In this document: one piece after another, positions 6,713 to 12,409 of the stretch
Layout of the letters: each line of letters opens with the position of its first letter
Numbering within the stretch: the first letter of the stretch is position 1
Source: an uncultured Candidatus Saccharibacteria bacterium
GTDB taxonomy: Bacteria > Patescibacteria > Saccharimonadia > Saccharimonadales > CAMLKC01
Length of the DNA stretch: 13,849 bases
Assembly (NCBI GenBank): GCA_946479025.1
Contig: CAMLDM010000022.1
Span: 1 to 13,849 of the forward strand
Direction of reading: 5' to 3'
Position numbers and translations under genes: made by a program
Notes under the pieces: generated by a model
Told to the model about the DNA's origin: nothing
Databases searched by the model: none
Seen by the model: only the letters and a program-made list of their open reading frames with translations

Positions 6713-7186
6713 TTACCAGGTTTCCGGTTTATACACAGCAATCACCACAGCGCATACCGGATCTTGCTCGCAGACGATACCGTTTACTTTCATGTGTATT
6801 TCGCCAAAATCTATCTGTCGAGTTTCCATAAGAGCGCGCAGGCTGTGTTCGATCTGCCACTCAACCTGCTCTTTGTTTTCGCCCTCATGCTCGACAAAAA
6901 GCCCTTGTCCGGTAGCTTCGTCGATTACCCAGCCGATACCTGCCCAAGCTCCTACGCCAGGGGTTGAAGCGCGATAATCCGCCTTAACAACATAGAGACG
7001 GTCGCCCCACTTGCCGTCAATGTGCGGGATTTGGTCGTCGTGTTCAATAATATGCGAGTTCGGCGGAATAACCGAGCTGAGCGTCAAAAGGTTGTAGTTA
7101 GCAATTCCTGCAGCATAAAGCGCCGAGTCAAACGCCGCCAGTTCAGTTGGGCCACTTGCCGTGCCACTCGCTATATGTATATCCAT
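6713..7186 (-). CDS. Pyruvoyl-dependent arginine decarboxylase (PvlArgDC), 157 aa
   Basis: This family converts arginine to agmatine and CO2 using a pyruvoyl group made by self-cleavage between two serines. The cleavage pair is visible in LSSVIPP (S37-S38), preceded by the typical start GTASGPTELAAFDSAL (residues 8-23) and AGIANYNLL. GVGAWAGIGWV and the VEHEG region follow in the expected order. The length of about 160 residues is normal. The ATG at 7186 is chosen over TTG at 7210 because GGAGGG (minus strand, 7201-7196) lies upstream at proper distance, and TTG falls in the -10 box. In archaea it feeds polyamine synthesis; in chlamydiae a homologue works with an arginine/agmatine antiporter. 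No antiporter or polyamine gene is in the window, so its role here is open: polyamine supply or acid resistance. Confidence 0.93.
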   Translation of the reverse strand: MDIHIASGTASGPTELAAFDSALYAAGIANYNLLTLSSVIPPNSHIIEHDDQIPHIDGKWGDRLYVVKADYRASTPGVGAWAGIGWVIDEATGQGLFVEHEGENKEQVEWQIEHSLRALMETRQIDFGEIHMKVNGIVCEQDPVCAVVIAVYKPETW

Positions 7187-7209
7187 AATCGTATTCCCTC
7201 CATGATTCA

Positions 7210-7215
7210 ATTATA
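7210..7215 (-). promoter_or_regulatory. -10 box of the arginine decarboxylase gene
   Basis: A perfect TATAAT on the minus strand, 23 nt upstream of the ATG at 7186. Transcription would start near 7203, leaving a short leader that just contains the GGAGGG ribosome site. No good -35 is seen. Confidence 0.55.
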
Positions 7216-7264
7216 TTATTAAAGCATTTTTTCTGTAGAATCTGAAATCATTAGATAACAAACG

Positions 7265-7305
7265 AGGCGGGGCGAGACGTGATACTTTCACGCCCTGCCC
7301 CGCCT
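7265..7305 (-). terminator. GC-rich hairpin directly after the 7307-7813 gene, no T-tract
   Basis: AGGCGGGGC (7265-7273) pairs perfectly with GCCCCGCCT (7297-7305). After a short mismatched region, CGTGA (7278-7282) pairs with TCACG (7288-7292). On the minus strand it begins one base after the TGA stop, and the bases beyond it (7264 downwards) are not T-rich. Like 1703-1734, it follows a GC-rich gene closely and lacks the T-run of the resident terminators. Confidence 0.6.
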
Positions 7306-7306
7306 T

Positions 7307-7813
7307 TCACACCAGCCACCGAAACAGCGCGCCCAAGCCATATCCTCCGTGGATCAGAGAGAACTCGAGGGCATAGACGACTGAGGTCAGCCAGCCCAGC
7401 CGACGAAGGTACTGGATACTCGCCACTCCTCTTCTTTGCAGAAAAAGAATGGGCAGGATACCTCCGACGATAAAGGCCAGCAAGACGGCGCTTACGGTAG
7501 ATACAACTTTGCGCTGAAGCGACGCCTCGCGCTCAGCGATCTGCGGCCGTTTGTGGCCGAGCATCAGCCGAGCGATAAGGAATCGCACCACTCGTCCCCT
7601 CTCGGGCCGAAGTCCTGCCCGAATCAGCCAGGTCTGAGCTCCCAACGAGACACCGAAGGCGACTAGCGTTGCGAAGAGCGGCCCGATCTGGGAGAGCGCC
7701 CAGAAGACCGGCCCGAAGACCATGTCGTCTAGCGCCACGAGAGTGACGAGGGTGACGGTCCACCATAGGGCAGACTTCCACCAGCGCACGATTGGCGGTG
7801 CGATCTTGCTCAT
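7307..7813 (-). CDS. GC-rich multi-pass membrane protein, 168 aa
   Basis: Hydrophobic segments lie at about residues 13-31, 33-56, 105-126 and 140-160, separated by a basic loop at 65-104 (GLRPERGRVV..., HKRP...). This suggests four membrane helices with a cytoplasmic loop. No family is recognised. The start ATG at 7813 is chosen because GGAGGTGA lies just upstream; the GTG at 7822, which would add three residues, overlaps that ribosome site and cannot be the start. Codons favour G/C in third position and are unlike the flanking arginine decarboxylase and response regulator genes. The promoter, however, is AT-rich and of the local extended -10 type, so the gene seems to have been placed under, or adapted to, resident control. 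Probably horizontally acquired; function unknown. Confidence 0.75.
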   Translation of the reverse strand: MSKIAPPIVRWWKSALWWTVTLVTLVALDDMVFGPVFWALSQIGPLFATLVAFGVSLGAQTWLIRAGLRPERGRVVRFLIARLMLGHKRPQIAEREASLQRKVVSTVSAVLLAFIVGGILPILFLQRRGVASIQYLRRLGWLTSVVYALEFSLIHGGYGLGALFRWLV

Positions 7814-7856
7814 TGAAATCACCTCCGACGGCTCTACTATGAGAAGATTTAAGCAT

Positions 7857-7865
7857 ATTATAACA
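7857..7865 (-). promoter_or_regulatory. Extended -10 promoter of the 7307-7813 gene
   Basis: The minus strand reads TGT-TATAAT (7865 to 7857), a perfect extended -10. Transcription should begin near 7850, giving a 37-nt leader with the GGAGGTGA ribosome site at its end. Confidence 0.65.
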
Positions 7866-7933
7866 TAATTTACCTAAAAATAAAATCCCCTTGTGTCTTG
7901 CATCATTTAACATAAGGTTATACCATAATAGTA

Positions 7934-8305
7934 ATGACCAAAATAGCCATCATCGAAGACGACCCTACCATCAACCAGATGTACCGCATGAAATTCGAGG
8001 CGGATGGCTTTGACGTACAGATTGCCGATAACGGCAAGCGTGGCGTGGCGCTCGTGGAAGAATTCAAGCCGGACATTATCTTGCTTGATCTGCAGATGCC
8101 GCACATGAACGGCGAAGAGGCATTAACAGAAATACGTGCGCACGACTGGGGTAAGGAAATCCCCGTTATCATCCTCACCAACCTCGGTGAGGAAGAAGCG
8201 CCAAAGACCCTGAAGGCGCTTGGCATTCACAGCTACATCGTGAAGGCCGACCTCACACCACGCCAGGTTGTTGGCCGCGTAAAAGACGCGCTTAATCTTT
8301 CGTAG
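7934..8305 (+). CDS. Single-domain response regulator (CheY-like receiver), 123 aa
   Basis: A complete receiver domain with no output domain. The acidic pocket is E8-D9-D10, the phosphoacceptor D52 (ILLDLQMPHMNG), the switch threonine T82 (ILTN) and the conserved lysine K104 (YIVKAD). Without a DNA-binding domain it must act through protein contacts or phosphorelay. The only sensor kinase in the window, at 2168-4327, is 3.6 kb away; a partnership is possible but not shown. No Shine-Dalgarno site is visible before the ATG at 7934. A CATAAT at 7924-7929 or TTATAC at 7919-7924 could be the -10, again implying a leaderless or nearly leaderless mRNA, with TTGCAT at 7899-7904 as a poor -35. Its last 14 nt overlap the convergent folD gene. 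Confidence 0.94.
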   Translation: MTKIAIIEDDPTINQMYRMKFEADGFDVQIADNGKRGVALVEEFKPDIILLDLQMPHMNGEEALTEIRAHDWGKEIPVIILTNLGEEEAPKTLKALGIHSYIVKADLTPRQVVGRVKDALNLS

Positions 8306-9125
8306 ATTTCTTCGAGCTAGCTACGCGCTGCGCCGATTGAATAACCGCATCAAAGAGCGCAGCAATAGTGAGAGGCCCAACGCCGCCTTTTTCAGGGGTA
8401 ATTGTTATATCGTCACGCTCGCGAACAGCCTCATCAACATCCCCTACGATCATACCATCCTCACTTGCGGTACCTGCATCTACCACCGTTGCGCCAATGG
8501 GTACCATGTCGCTCGTAATAAGGTGAGGCGCGCCAGTCGCGGTAACAATAACGTTGCTTTTGCGAAGCTCAAGCCCAATGTCAGCGTGAGTCTTATCAAA
8601 CACAGTAACGTCATAGCCGCTTTCGCGCCACATCCTCGCCAGAGGTGCGCCCACAAGTCGGCCATTACCGACAATCGCTATTTTAGCCGCACCTAAATCG
8701 ATCGCATAGCCAGCCAGCAGCCAATTGATCGCCGTTGCTGTGGCGCTGAAAAATTGCGCGTTTTTACCAAGGCCGTCAACATCCTTCTCGGGCGCAATCA
8801 TGTCAACGATCTCGTCGGTCCTGCTTTTATCGTCTAGCGGCAGCTGCACGATTATACCGTGCACGCCTTCGTCTGCGTTACACTTCTGGATTACCGCCGG
8901 CATTTCGTCTTCAGAGAGTGACTCAATGACCGTTTCGATCAATATATCTTCTCCGTAACGTATCTTCATACGGACGTACGTGTCGATCACCGACGACGCG
9001 CCTTTACTTTTAATAATCACAAGCTTAGGGAACACACGTGAAGCCTGCCGCAGCGCACGAACTTGGCGCGCTTGGCGCTCTTTAATATATCCAACGAGCT
9101 CGGTTCCATTTAACTGTTTTGTCAT
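8292..9125 (-). CDS. folD: Divergent FolD: methylenetetrahydrofolate dehydrogenase/cyclohydrolase, 277 aa
   Basis: FolD interconverts 5,10-methylene- and 10-formyl-tetrahydrofolate using NADP. Family landmarks are in order: the catalytic YVRMK (Y50, K54), VQLPL (93-97), the KDVDG motif (114-118) and the C-terminal GGVGPLTIA (247-255). Length is near the normal 280-290. Two usual signatures are changed: the PCTP motif is replaced by SATA (127-130), and the NADP-binding GRS-type loop reads VGNGRLVG (152-159). The catalytic lysine is kept, so an active enzyme is likely, but cofactor or substrate handling may differ; a moonlighting or retuned enzyme is possible. The ATG at 9125 is 8 nt after an extended -10, so the mRNA is probably leaderless. 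It shares a back-to-back promoter region with 9180-9650 and overlaps the response regulator by 14 nt at the 3' end. Confidence 0.92.
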   Translation of the reverse strand: MTKQLNGTELVGYIKERQARQVRALRQASRVFPKLVIIKSKGASSVIDTYVRMKIRYGEDILIETVIESLSEDEMPAVIQKCNADEGVHGIIVQLPLDDKSRTDEIVDMIAPEKDVDGLGKNAQFFSATATAINWLLAGYAIDLGAAKIAIVGNGRLVGAPLARMWRESGYDVTVFDKTHADIGLELRKSNVIVTATGAPHLITSDMVPIGATVVDAGTASEDGMIVGDVDEAVRERDDITITPEKGGVGPLTIAALFDAVIQSAQRVASSKKSTKD

Positions 9126-9133
9126 TATGTCCT

Positions 9134-9142
9134 ATTCTACCA
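9134..9142 (-). promoter_or_regulatory. Extended -10 promoter of folD
   Basis: The minus strand reads TGG-TAGAAT (9142 to 9134), identical to the extended -10 at 1062-1070. It ends 8 nt before the folD ATG, which predicts leaderless initiation. Confidence 0.6.
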
Positions 9143-9145
9143 TCG

Positions 9146-9154
9146 TGCTAAAAT
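9146..9154 (+). promoter_or_regulatory. Extended -10 promoter of the DUF5684 gene
   Basis: TGC-TAAAAT on the plus strand. Transcription should start near 9161, leaving a leader of about 19 nt that holds the GGAGGGG ribosome site (9170-9176). Only 3 bp separate it from the folD extended -10 on the other strand, so the two promoters occupy the same DNA. Confidence 0.55.
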
Positions 9155-9179
9155 AAAACCATAATAACCGGAGGGGATC

Positions 9180-9650
9180 ATGGGCGTCGCAGCACAGCTA
9201 GGAGACATCGTTTACTACAATCACGGATATTCAGGCGGCATCTCAGACGCTGCGGCAGCTGGCATTATTGCTACCGTAATCGTGTGCACCCTTCTGTTTA
9301 TTGCCGTCGCGTATGTCGTGATGGCGCTTTTAATTGGGCGTATTTTTAAAAAGGCCGGCGAACCGACCTGGAAGGCGTGGGTGCCGGTATACAATAATTG
9401 GGTCTTGCTGGAACTGGGCGACCAAAAAGGCTTCTGGGCAGTGCTCGCGTTCATTCCGGCTATCAATATTGTCGCCGCTATTTTTATGTACATCGCCTAC
9501 TACAGCATCGGCCTGAAGCTTGGCAAAGAAGGTGCGTTCGTACTGTTGGCCATTTTCCTGCCGATCGTCTGGTTTATCTGGCTTGCGGTTGATGATTCCA
9601 AATGGAAAGAGACGACACAAGAAAAACCCCAGGTCTCTAGCGCCAAATAG
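9180..9650 (+). CDS. DUF5684-type small membrane protein, 156 aa
   Basis: A short N-terminal region is followed by a long hydrophobic helix (about 27-54), then the family core KKAGEPTWKAWVPVYNNW (57-74), with the typical Gly-Trp, P-x-Y-N pattern, and two further helices (about 84-109 and 118-137) around FIPAINIV. The tail is hydrophilic and charged. This pattern is that of the DUF5684 family of small bacterial membrane proteins of unknown function. The ATG at 9180 has GGAGGGG 3 nt upstream. The stop codon lies only 2 nt from the stop of the convergent 9653-10345 gene, with no room for a terminator between. Confidence 0.85.
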   Translation: MGVAAQLGDIVYYNHGYSGGISDAAAAGIIATVIVCTLLFIAVAYVVMALLIGRIFKKAGEPTWKAWVPVYNNWVLLELGDQKGFWAVLAFIPAINIVAAIFMYIAYYSIGLKLGKEGAFVLLAIFLPIVWFIWLAVDDSKWKETTQEKPQVSSAK

Positions 9651-9652
9651 CC

Positions 9653-10345
9653 TTAGGATCGAACTGCTACAGTAACGACCTCAATAATCTGGTCTTCCGA
9701 GAAAACAACCCGCTCAACACTACCGGAAACCAGCCCTTCAACCGCATGAAGAAACGGAAAATCCGGGAACATTTCTTGAAGTCGGGCCAGGCGCTGGGTT
9801 TGTCCTATGCGCAGGTCATCCACCGTCTGAACGTTAAAGTTATCCTTTAGTACCGCACGTCCTTCGCCGCCGACGATATTGATAATGCTAGGCAGAATTT
9901 TATCAACGAAGCGCACAAAGCGGGCTTCTACTTCTTCTTGCAATTCGTATCGTCGCAGAAGGTTAGCCGTGTGCGGGGGAAGTTCACGCAGCAGCCGCTC
10001 GGTAGCTTCTTTTTCGGCGGCCGCTTTCTCCTCTAACGCCTCGGGGGTAATAATAAACGTGTGAACATCGCCGGCATATACCTCGGGTAAATCGTGCACA
10101 AGACTAAACTGTGCTACCAACCCGGCGTCAAGTTCCGGAAAAAATGTTGCCGCAAGCTCGGTTGCAGACAGTGCAAGATGAAAGCTATGCTCGGCGTCGT
10201 TTTCAGGCCGCTCCTCCCCGTAGCGCGGCGCACGGTCGATAGCCGCAAGCCGTACGGTCACGCCGCCAAGAGCAAGCAGCATATCGTGTGCCACTTGCTC
10301 GTGTTCAGCCATGTTCGTTCGGCCAGAGAGAATCTCTCGTCTCAT
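9653..10345 (-). CDS. HD-domain hydrolase, 5'-deoxynucleotidase YfbR/HDDC2-like, 230 aa
   Basis: The metal-binding HD signature is complete: H53 (AEH following ERPEND), H84-D85 (LVHDLPEVYAGD, with E88 and D93) and D148 (RFVDK). This order and spacing fit the YfbR/HDDC2 group, which removes phosphate from deoxynucleoside 5'-monophosphates. The helix-rich region at 100-145 is charged and E-rich. The length is slightly above the usual 190-200. The ATG at 10345 is preferred: a TATAAT ends 9 nt upstream, so the RNA starts about there and the upstream GTG at 10363 and ATG at 10354 cannot be translated. ATG at 10312 is a less likely alternative. The position near prs and Nudix genes fits nucleotide clean-up. 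Nucleotidase specificity is an inference; other HD phosphohydrolase roles are possible. Confidence 0.85.
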   Translation of the reverse strand: MRREILSGRTNMAEHEQVAHDMLLALGGVTVRLAAIDRAPRYGEERPENDAEHSFHLALSATELAATFFPELDAGLVAQFSLVHDLPEVYAGDVHTFIITPEALEEKAAAEKEATERLLRELPPHTANLLRRYELQEEVEARFVRFVDKILPSIINIVGGEGRAVLKDNFNVQTVDDLRIGQTQRLARLQEMFPDFPFLHAVEGLVSGSVERVVFSEDQIIEVVTVAVRS

Positions 10346-10354
10346 AATTAGCAT

Positions 10355-10360
10355 ATTATA
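10355..10360 (-). promoter_or_regulatory. -10 box of the HD-domain gene
   Basis: A perfect TATAAT on the minus strand, 9 nt upstream of the ATG at 10345. Predicted transcription start is about 10348, so the mRNA is leaderless or nearly so. The 50 bp before it contain no convincing terminator for the upstream glutamine synthetase gene. Confidence 0.6.
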
Positions 10361-10404
10361 CACTCAAAGTGCATGGTTCACAAGTTTGAGACCTTACCTC
10401 TGCT

Positions 10405-11829
10405 CTAGAACTGGTTCCAGAGGTACTGGTTGGTAACCTCGTGATGATAAAGGATTTCGCTCTCCTTCACCGCCACGCCAAGCTCGCGTGGGTTACGGTT
10501 AGCGGCAGCAACTTTTGGCTCGAGGTATTTTTGCTTGCCTGCTTCACCTAGGATACGCGCGATATAATCACTGCCCTTGTAAATACGAATTGCATCCTGA
10601 ATCGTTCCCGGCAAAAAGCGCAGGCGAGGGCGCTTGTCATCACTCACCGCTGGCGCTTCATCCTCCAGGCCGGTCTTCAGCACGGCGAATAACGCAAGGT
10701 ATGGGTTGGTATCTGGCGCAACCGAACGGATTTCAATGCGCGCAGTACGTTCGTTACCCGATGGAATGCGAATCATCGAACCGCGGTCGTTGGCCGAAAC
10801 CTTGATCTGGTTTGGCGCCTCAAAGTTCGGGTCGAGGCGGCGGTATGAGTTTACGCTCGAGTTGAAAATGAGGCAAAGTTCGCTCGCTCGATTCAAAACC
10901 TTATCGACGAATTCCCAGCCAACTTTTGAAAGCCCATCCCGGCCCTTTTTGTCGTAGAAAATGTTCTTTCCGGCTTTGCTCAGCGAGATGTTGGTGTGCA
11001 TGCCGTTGCCGTTAATGTTTTGCACTGGCTTTGGTAGGAAAGTCGCCGTCATTCCCATGCGCATCGCGATCTGCCGGCACAGAATTTTATACAACTGAAT
11101 CTGGTCGCACGCCCGAACCACGTCAGTGTAGCTGAAGTTGATTTCAAACTGCGACGGCGCGACTTCCGGGTGATCTTTTTCATTCTTGAAGCCAAGAGCC
11201 CGCAGCGCTTCGGCCGTCGCGTCGATAAATTGACGGAGATTATCCAGCGGCAGCGAGTGGTAGTAGCCGCCCGTAGAAACGAGATTAAATCCCGCTCGGC
11301 TGTCGTATGACTGTTCGGCGTCAACACCTTCCAGCAGGAAACCTTCGACCTCTGGTGCCATATATGCCTCAAGGCCGTCTTTTTCTTTTATATCCGCTGC
11401 GTATTTTTGCAACTGCGCGCGGAAGTCCGACTCATACGGCGAGCCGTCCCTGTTGCAGACGCTTGCAAAAATTAGCACTTTGCCTGGCCCGAATACATCG
11501 GATGGTAGAAATACCAGGCTCTTCCAGTCGACGCGCAGGCGCAGGTCTGACTCGTGCAGCTCACTGAAACCTTTTACTGATGAGCCATCAAATGTCAGGT
11601 TGTCGAGCGAGCCAAGGAAGAACTTCTTATCATAATCGAGCATATGCAGACGCCCTTCAATATCCGAAAAGCAAACAGTGAGTGCCTTGATGCGCTTTTC
11701 TTTTTTAAGATACGCCATGTGCTGCTTTTCTGCTGCCTCGGCGCTAAGTTCGCGCGCCGCGAGATTGAGCTCTTCCAGCTCTTCGTATGATAGTTCCAAA
11801 AAGTTTTTTAATGAAGTTGTCGTATTCAT
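10405..11829 (-). CDS. glnA: Glutamine synthetase, type I, 474 aa
   Basis: Makes glutamine from glutamate, ammonia and ATP in the cytoplasm, normally as a dodecamer. Landmarks in order: DGSSVKGF (81-88) of the inter-subunit active site, E160 and E162 (PEVEG), E222 and E229, the NGNGMH loop (273-278), NSYRRL (327-332), flap glutamate E337 (FEAP), and RIEIR followed by NPYLAL (364-380). Length is normal for type I. Two differences are visible: the usual NGSGMHxH reads NGNGMHTN, so the second histidine, which contacts ATP phosphates in well-studied enzymes, is asparagine (N280); and no NLYxLP-type adenylylation motif is present near the C-terminus, so control by adenylylation is unlikely. The ATG at 11829 has AAGGAGAG 5 nt upstream. 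The gene probably has its own promoter in the AT-rich gap after the Nudix gene. Confidence 0.95.
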   Translation of the reverse strand: MNTTTSLKNFLELSYEELEELNLAARELSAEAAEKQHMAYLKKEKRIKALTVCFSDIEGRLHMLDYDKKFFLGSLDNLTFDGSSVKGFSELHESDLRLRVDWKSLVFLPSDVFGPGKVLIFASVCNRDGSPYESDFRAQLQKYAADIKEKDGLEAYMAPEVEGFLLEGVDAEQSYDSRAGFNLVSTGGYYHSLPLDNLRQFIDATAEALRALGFKNEKDHPEVAPSQFEINFSYTDVVRACDQIQLYKILCRQIAMRMGMTATFLPKPVQNINGNGMHTNISLSKAGKNIFYDKKGRDGLSKVGWEFVDKVLNRASELCLIFNSSVNSYRRLDPNFEAPNQIKVSANDRGSMIRIPSGNERTARIEIRSVAPDTNPYLALFAVLKTGLEDEAPAVSDDKRPRLRFLPGTIQDAIRIYKGSDYIARILGEAGKQKYLEPKVAAANRNPRELGVAVKESEILYHHEVTNQYLWNQF

Positions 11830-11862
11830 AATTCTCTCCTTGAATTAATAATACACCAATTT

Positions 11863-11868
11863 AGTATA
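11863..11868 (-). promoter_or_regulatory. Possible -10 box of glnA
   Basis: TATACT on the minus strand, 34 nt upstream of the ATG; an alternative -10, TATTAT, lies at 11848-11853 and would place the transcription start right at the ribosome site. The gap 11830-11886 is almost pure A/T with no hairpin, so read-through from the prs-Nudix unit is also possible. Confidence 0.3.
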
Positions 11869-11886
11869 GATATATTGAATTTTATA

Positions 11887-12393
11887 TTAATTATCTATAT
11901 TTTTATATTTATATCGTACATTTGCTAATTGGATAATCGCCCATGTGTCCGGATCTACCAGCTGCTCAGCCTCGTCCAAAGGAACGATCCTCGACTCAAA
12001 TACCTCTTCACCCGTCGGTGAGGTAACTGGCTGGTCGGTCGTTGCTAAAAAGTAGGTGATGTATCCAACCGGAAACGGATACATTTTTGCCGGATTTTGA
12101 TGCGGAATTGGCTCGGTAGACGTAATTTTCTTGTGCGCGAATATCTCGTACTCCGTTGGCGTAAAGCCGCCTTCTTCCCGAGCTTCGCGGACAAGCGCGT
12201 CCGTGATCGTCTCGCCGTCCTCGATATGCCCGCCAAGAATTTCCCAGCCTCGTTTCGTCCGAGTTAAAACAATCTTACTACCTAGCATCGCCGCGCAAAA
12301 TACGGCCGTGCAAAGTTCGGCCGGCGGAAGCTCGGCGCTTTCATGCAGCTCCCATTTTATTTTTTCGCTCCACTTACCAGATTTCACGACCAT
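11887..12393 (-). CDS. Nudix hydrolase, 168 aa
   Basis: A perfect Nudix box, G-x5-E-x7-R-E-U-x-E-E-x-G-U, runs from G55 to F77 (GHIEDGE, then REAREEGGF), which binds Mg2+ and hydrolyses a nucleoside diphosphate linked to another group. The flanking strands (AVFCAAMLGSKIVLTR before; YPFPVGYITYFLAT after) fit the fold. Substrate cannot be read from the sequence; candidates include oxidised nucleotides, sugar nucleotides and ADP-ribose. It starts 16 nt after the stop codon of the upstream prs gene, with AAGGA before the ATG, so the two are probably cotranscribed. Pairing with PRPP synthase recalls the ADP-ribose hydrolases that return ribose 5-phosphate, but that is conjecture. Confidence 0.9.
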   Translation of the reverse strand: MVVKSGKWSEKIKWELHESAELPPAELCTAVFCAAMLGSKIVLTRTKRGWEILGGHIEDGETITDALVREAREEGGFTPTEYEIFAHKKITSTEPIPHQNPAKMYPFPVGYITYFLATTDQPVTSPTGEEVFESRIVPLDEAEQLVDPDTWAIIQLANVRYKYKNIDN

Positions 12394-12409
12394 ATGTTTT
12401 CCTTATATT

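Noticed and set aside
249..7305. The three GC-rich hairpins as integron attC sites or cassette ends
   Set aside because: No GTTRRRY/RYYYAAC core sites, the genes lie on both strands and far apart, and no integrase is present.
10346..10404. Terminator between glnA and the HD-domain gene
   Set aside because: Only a 5-bp interrupted repeat without a T-run is present, too weak to call.
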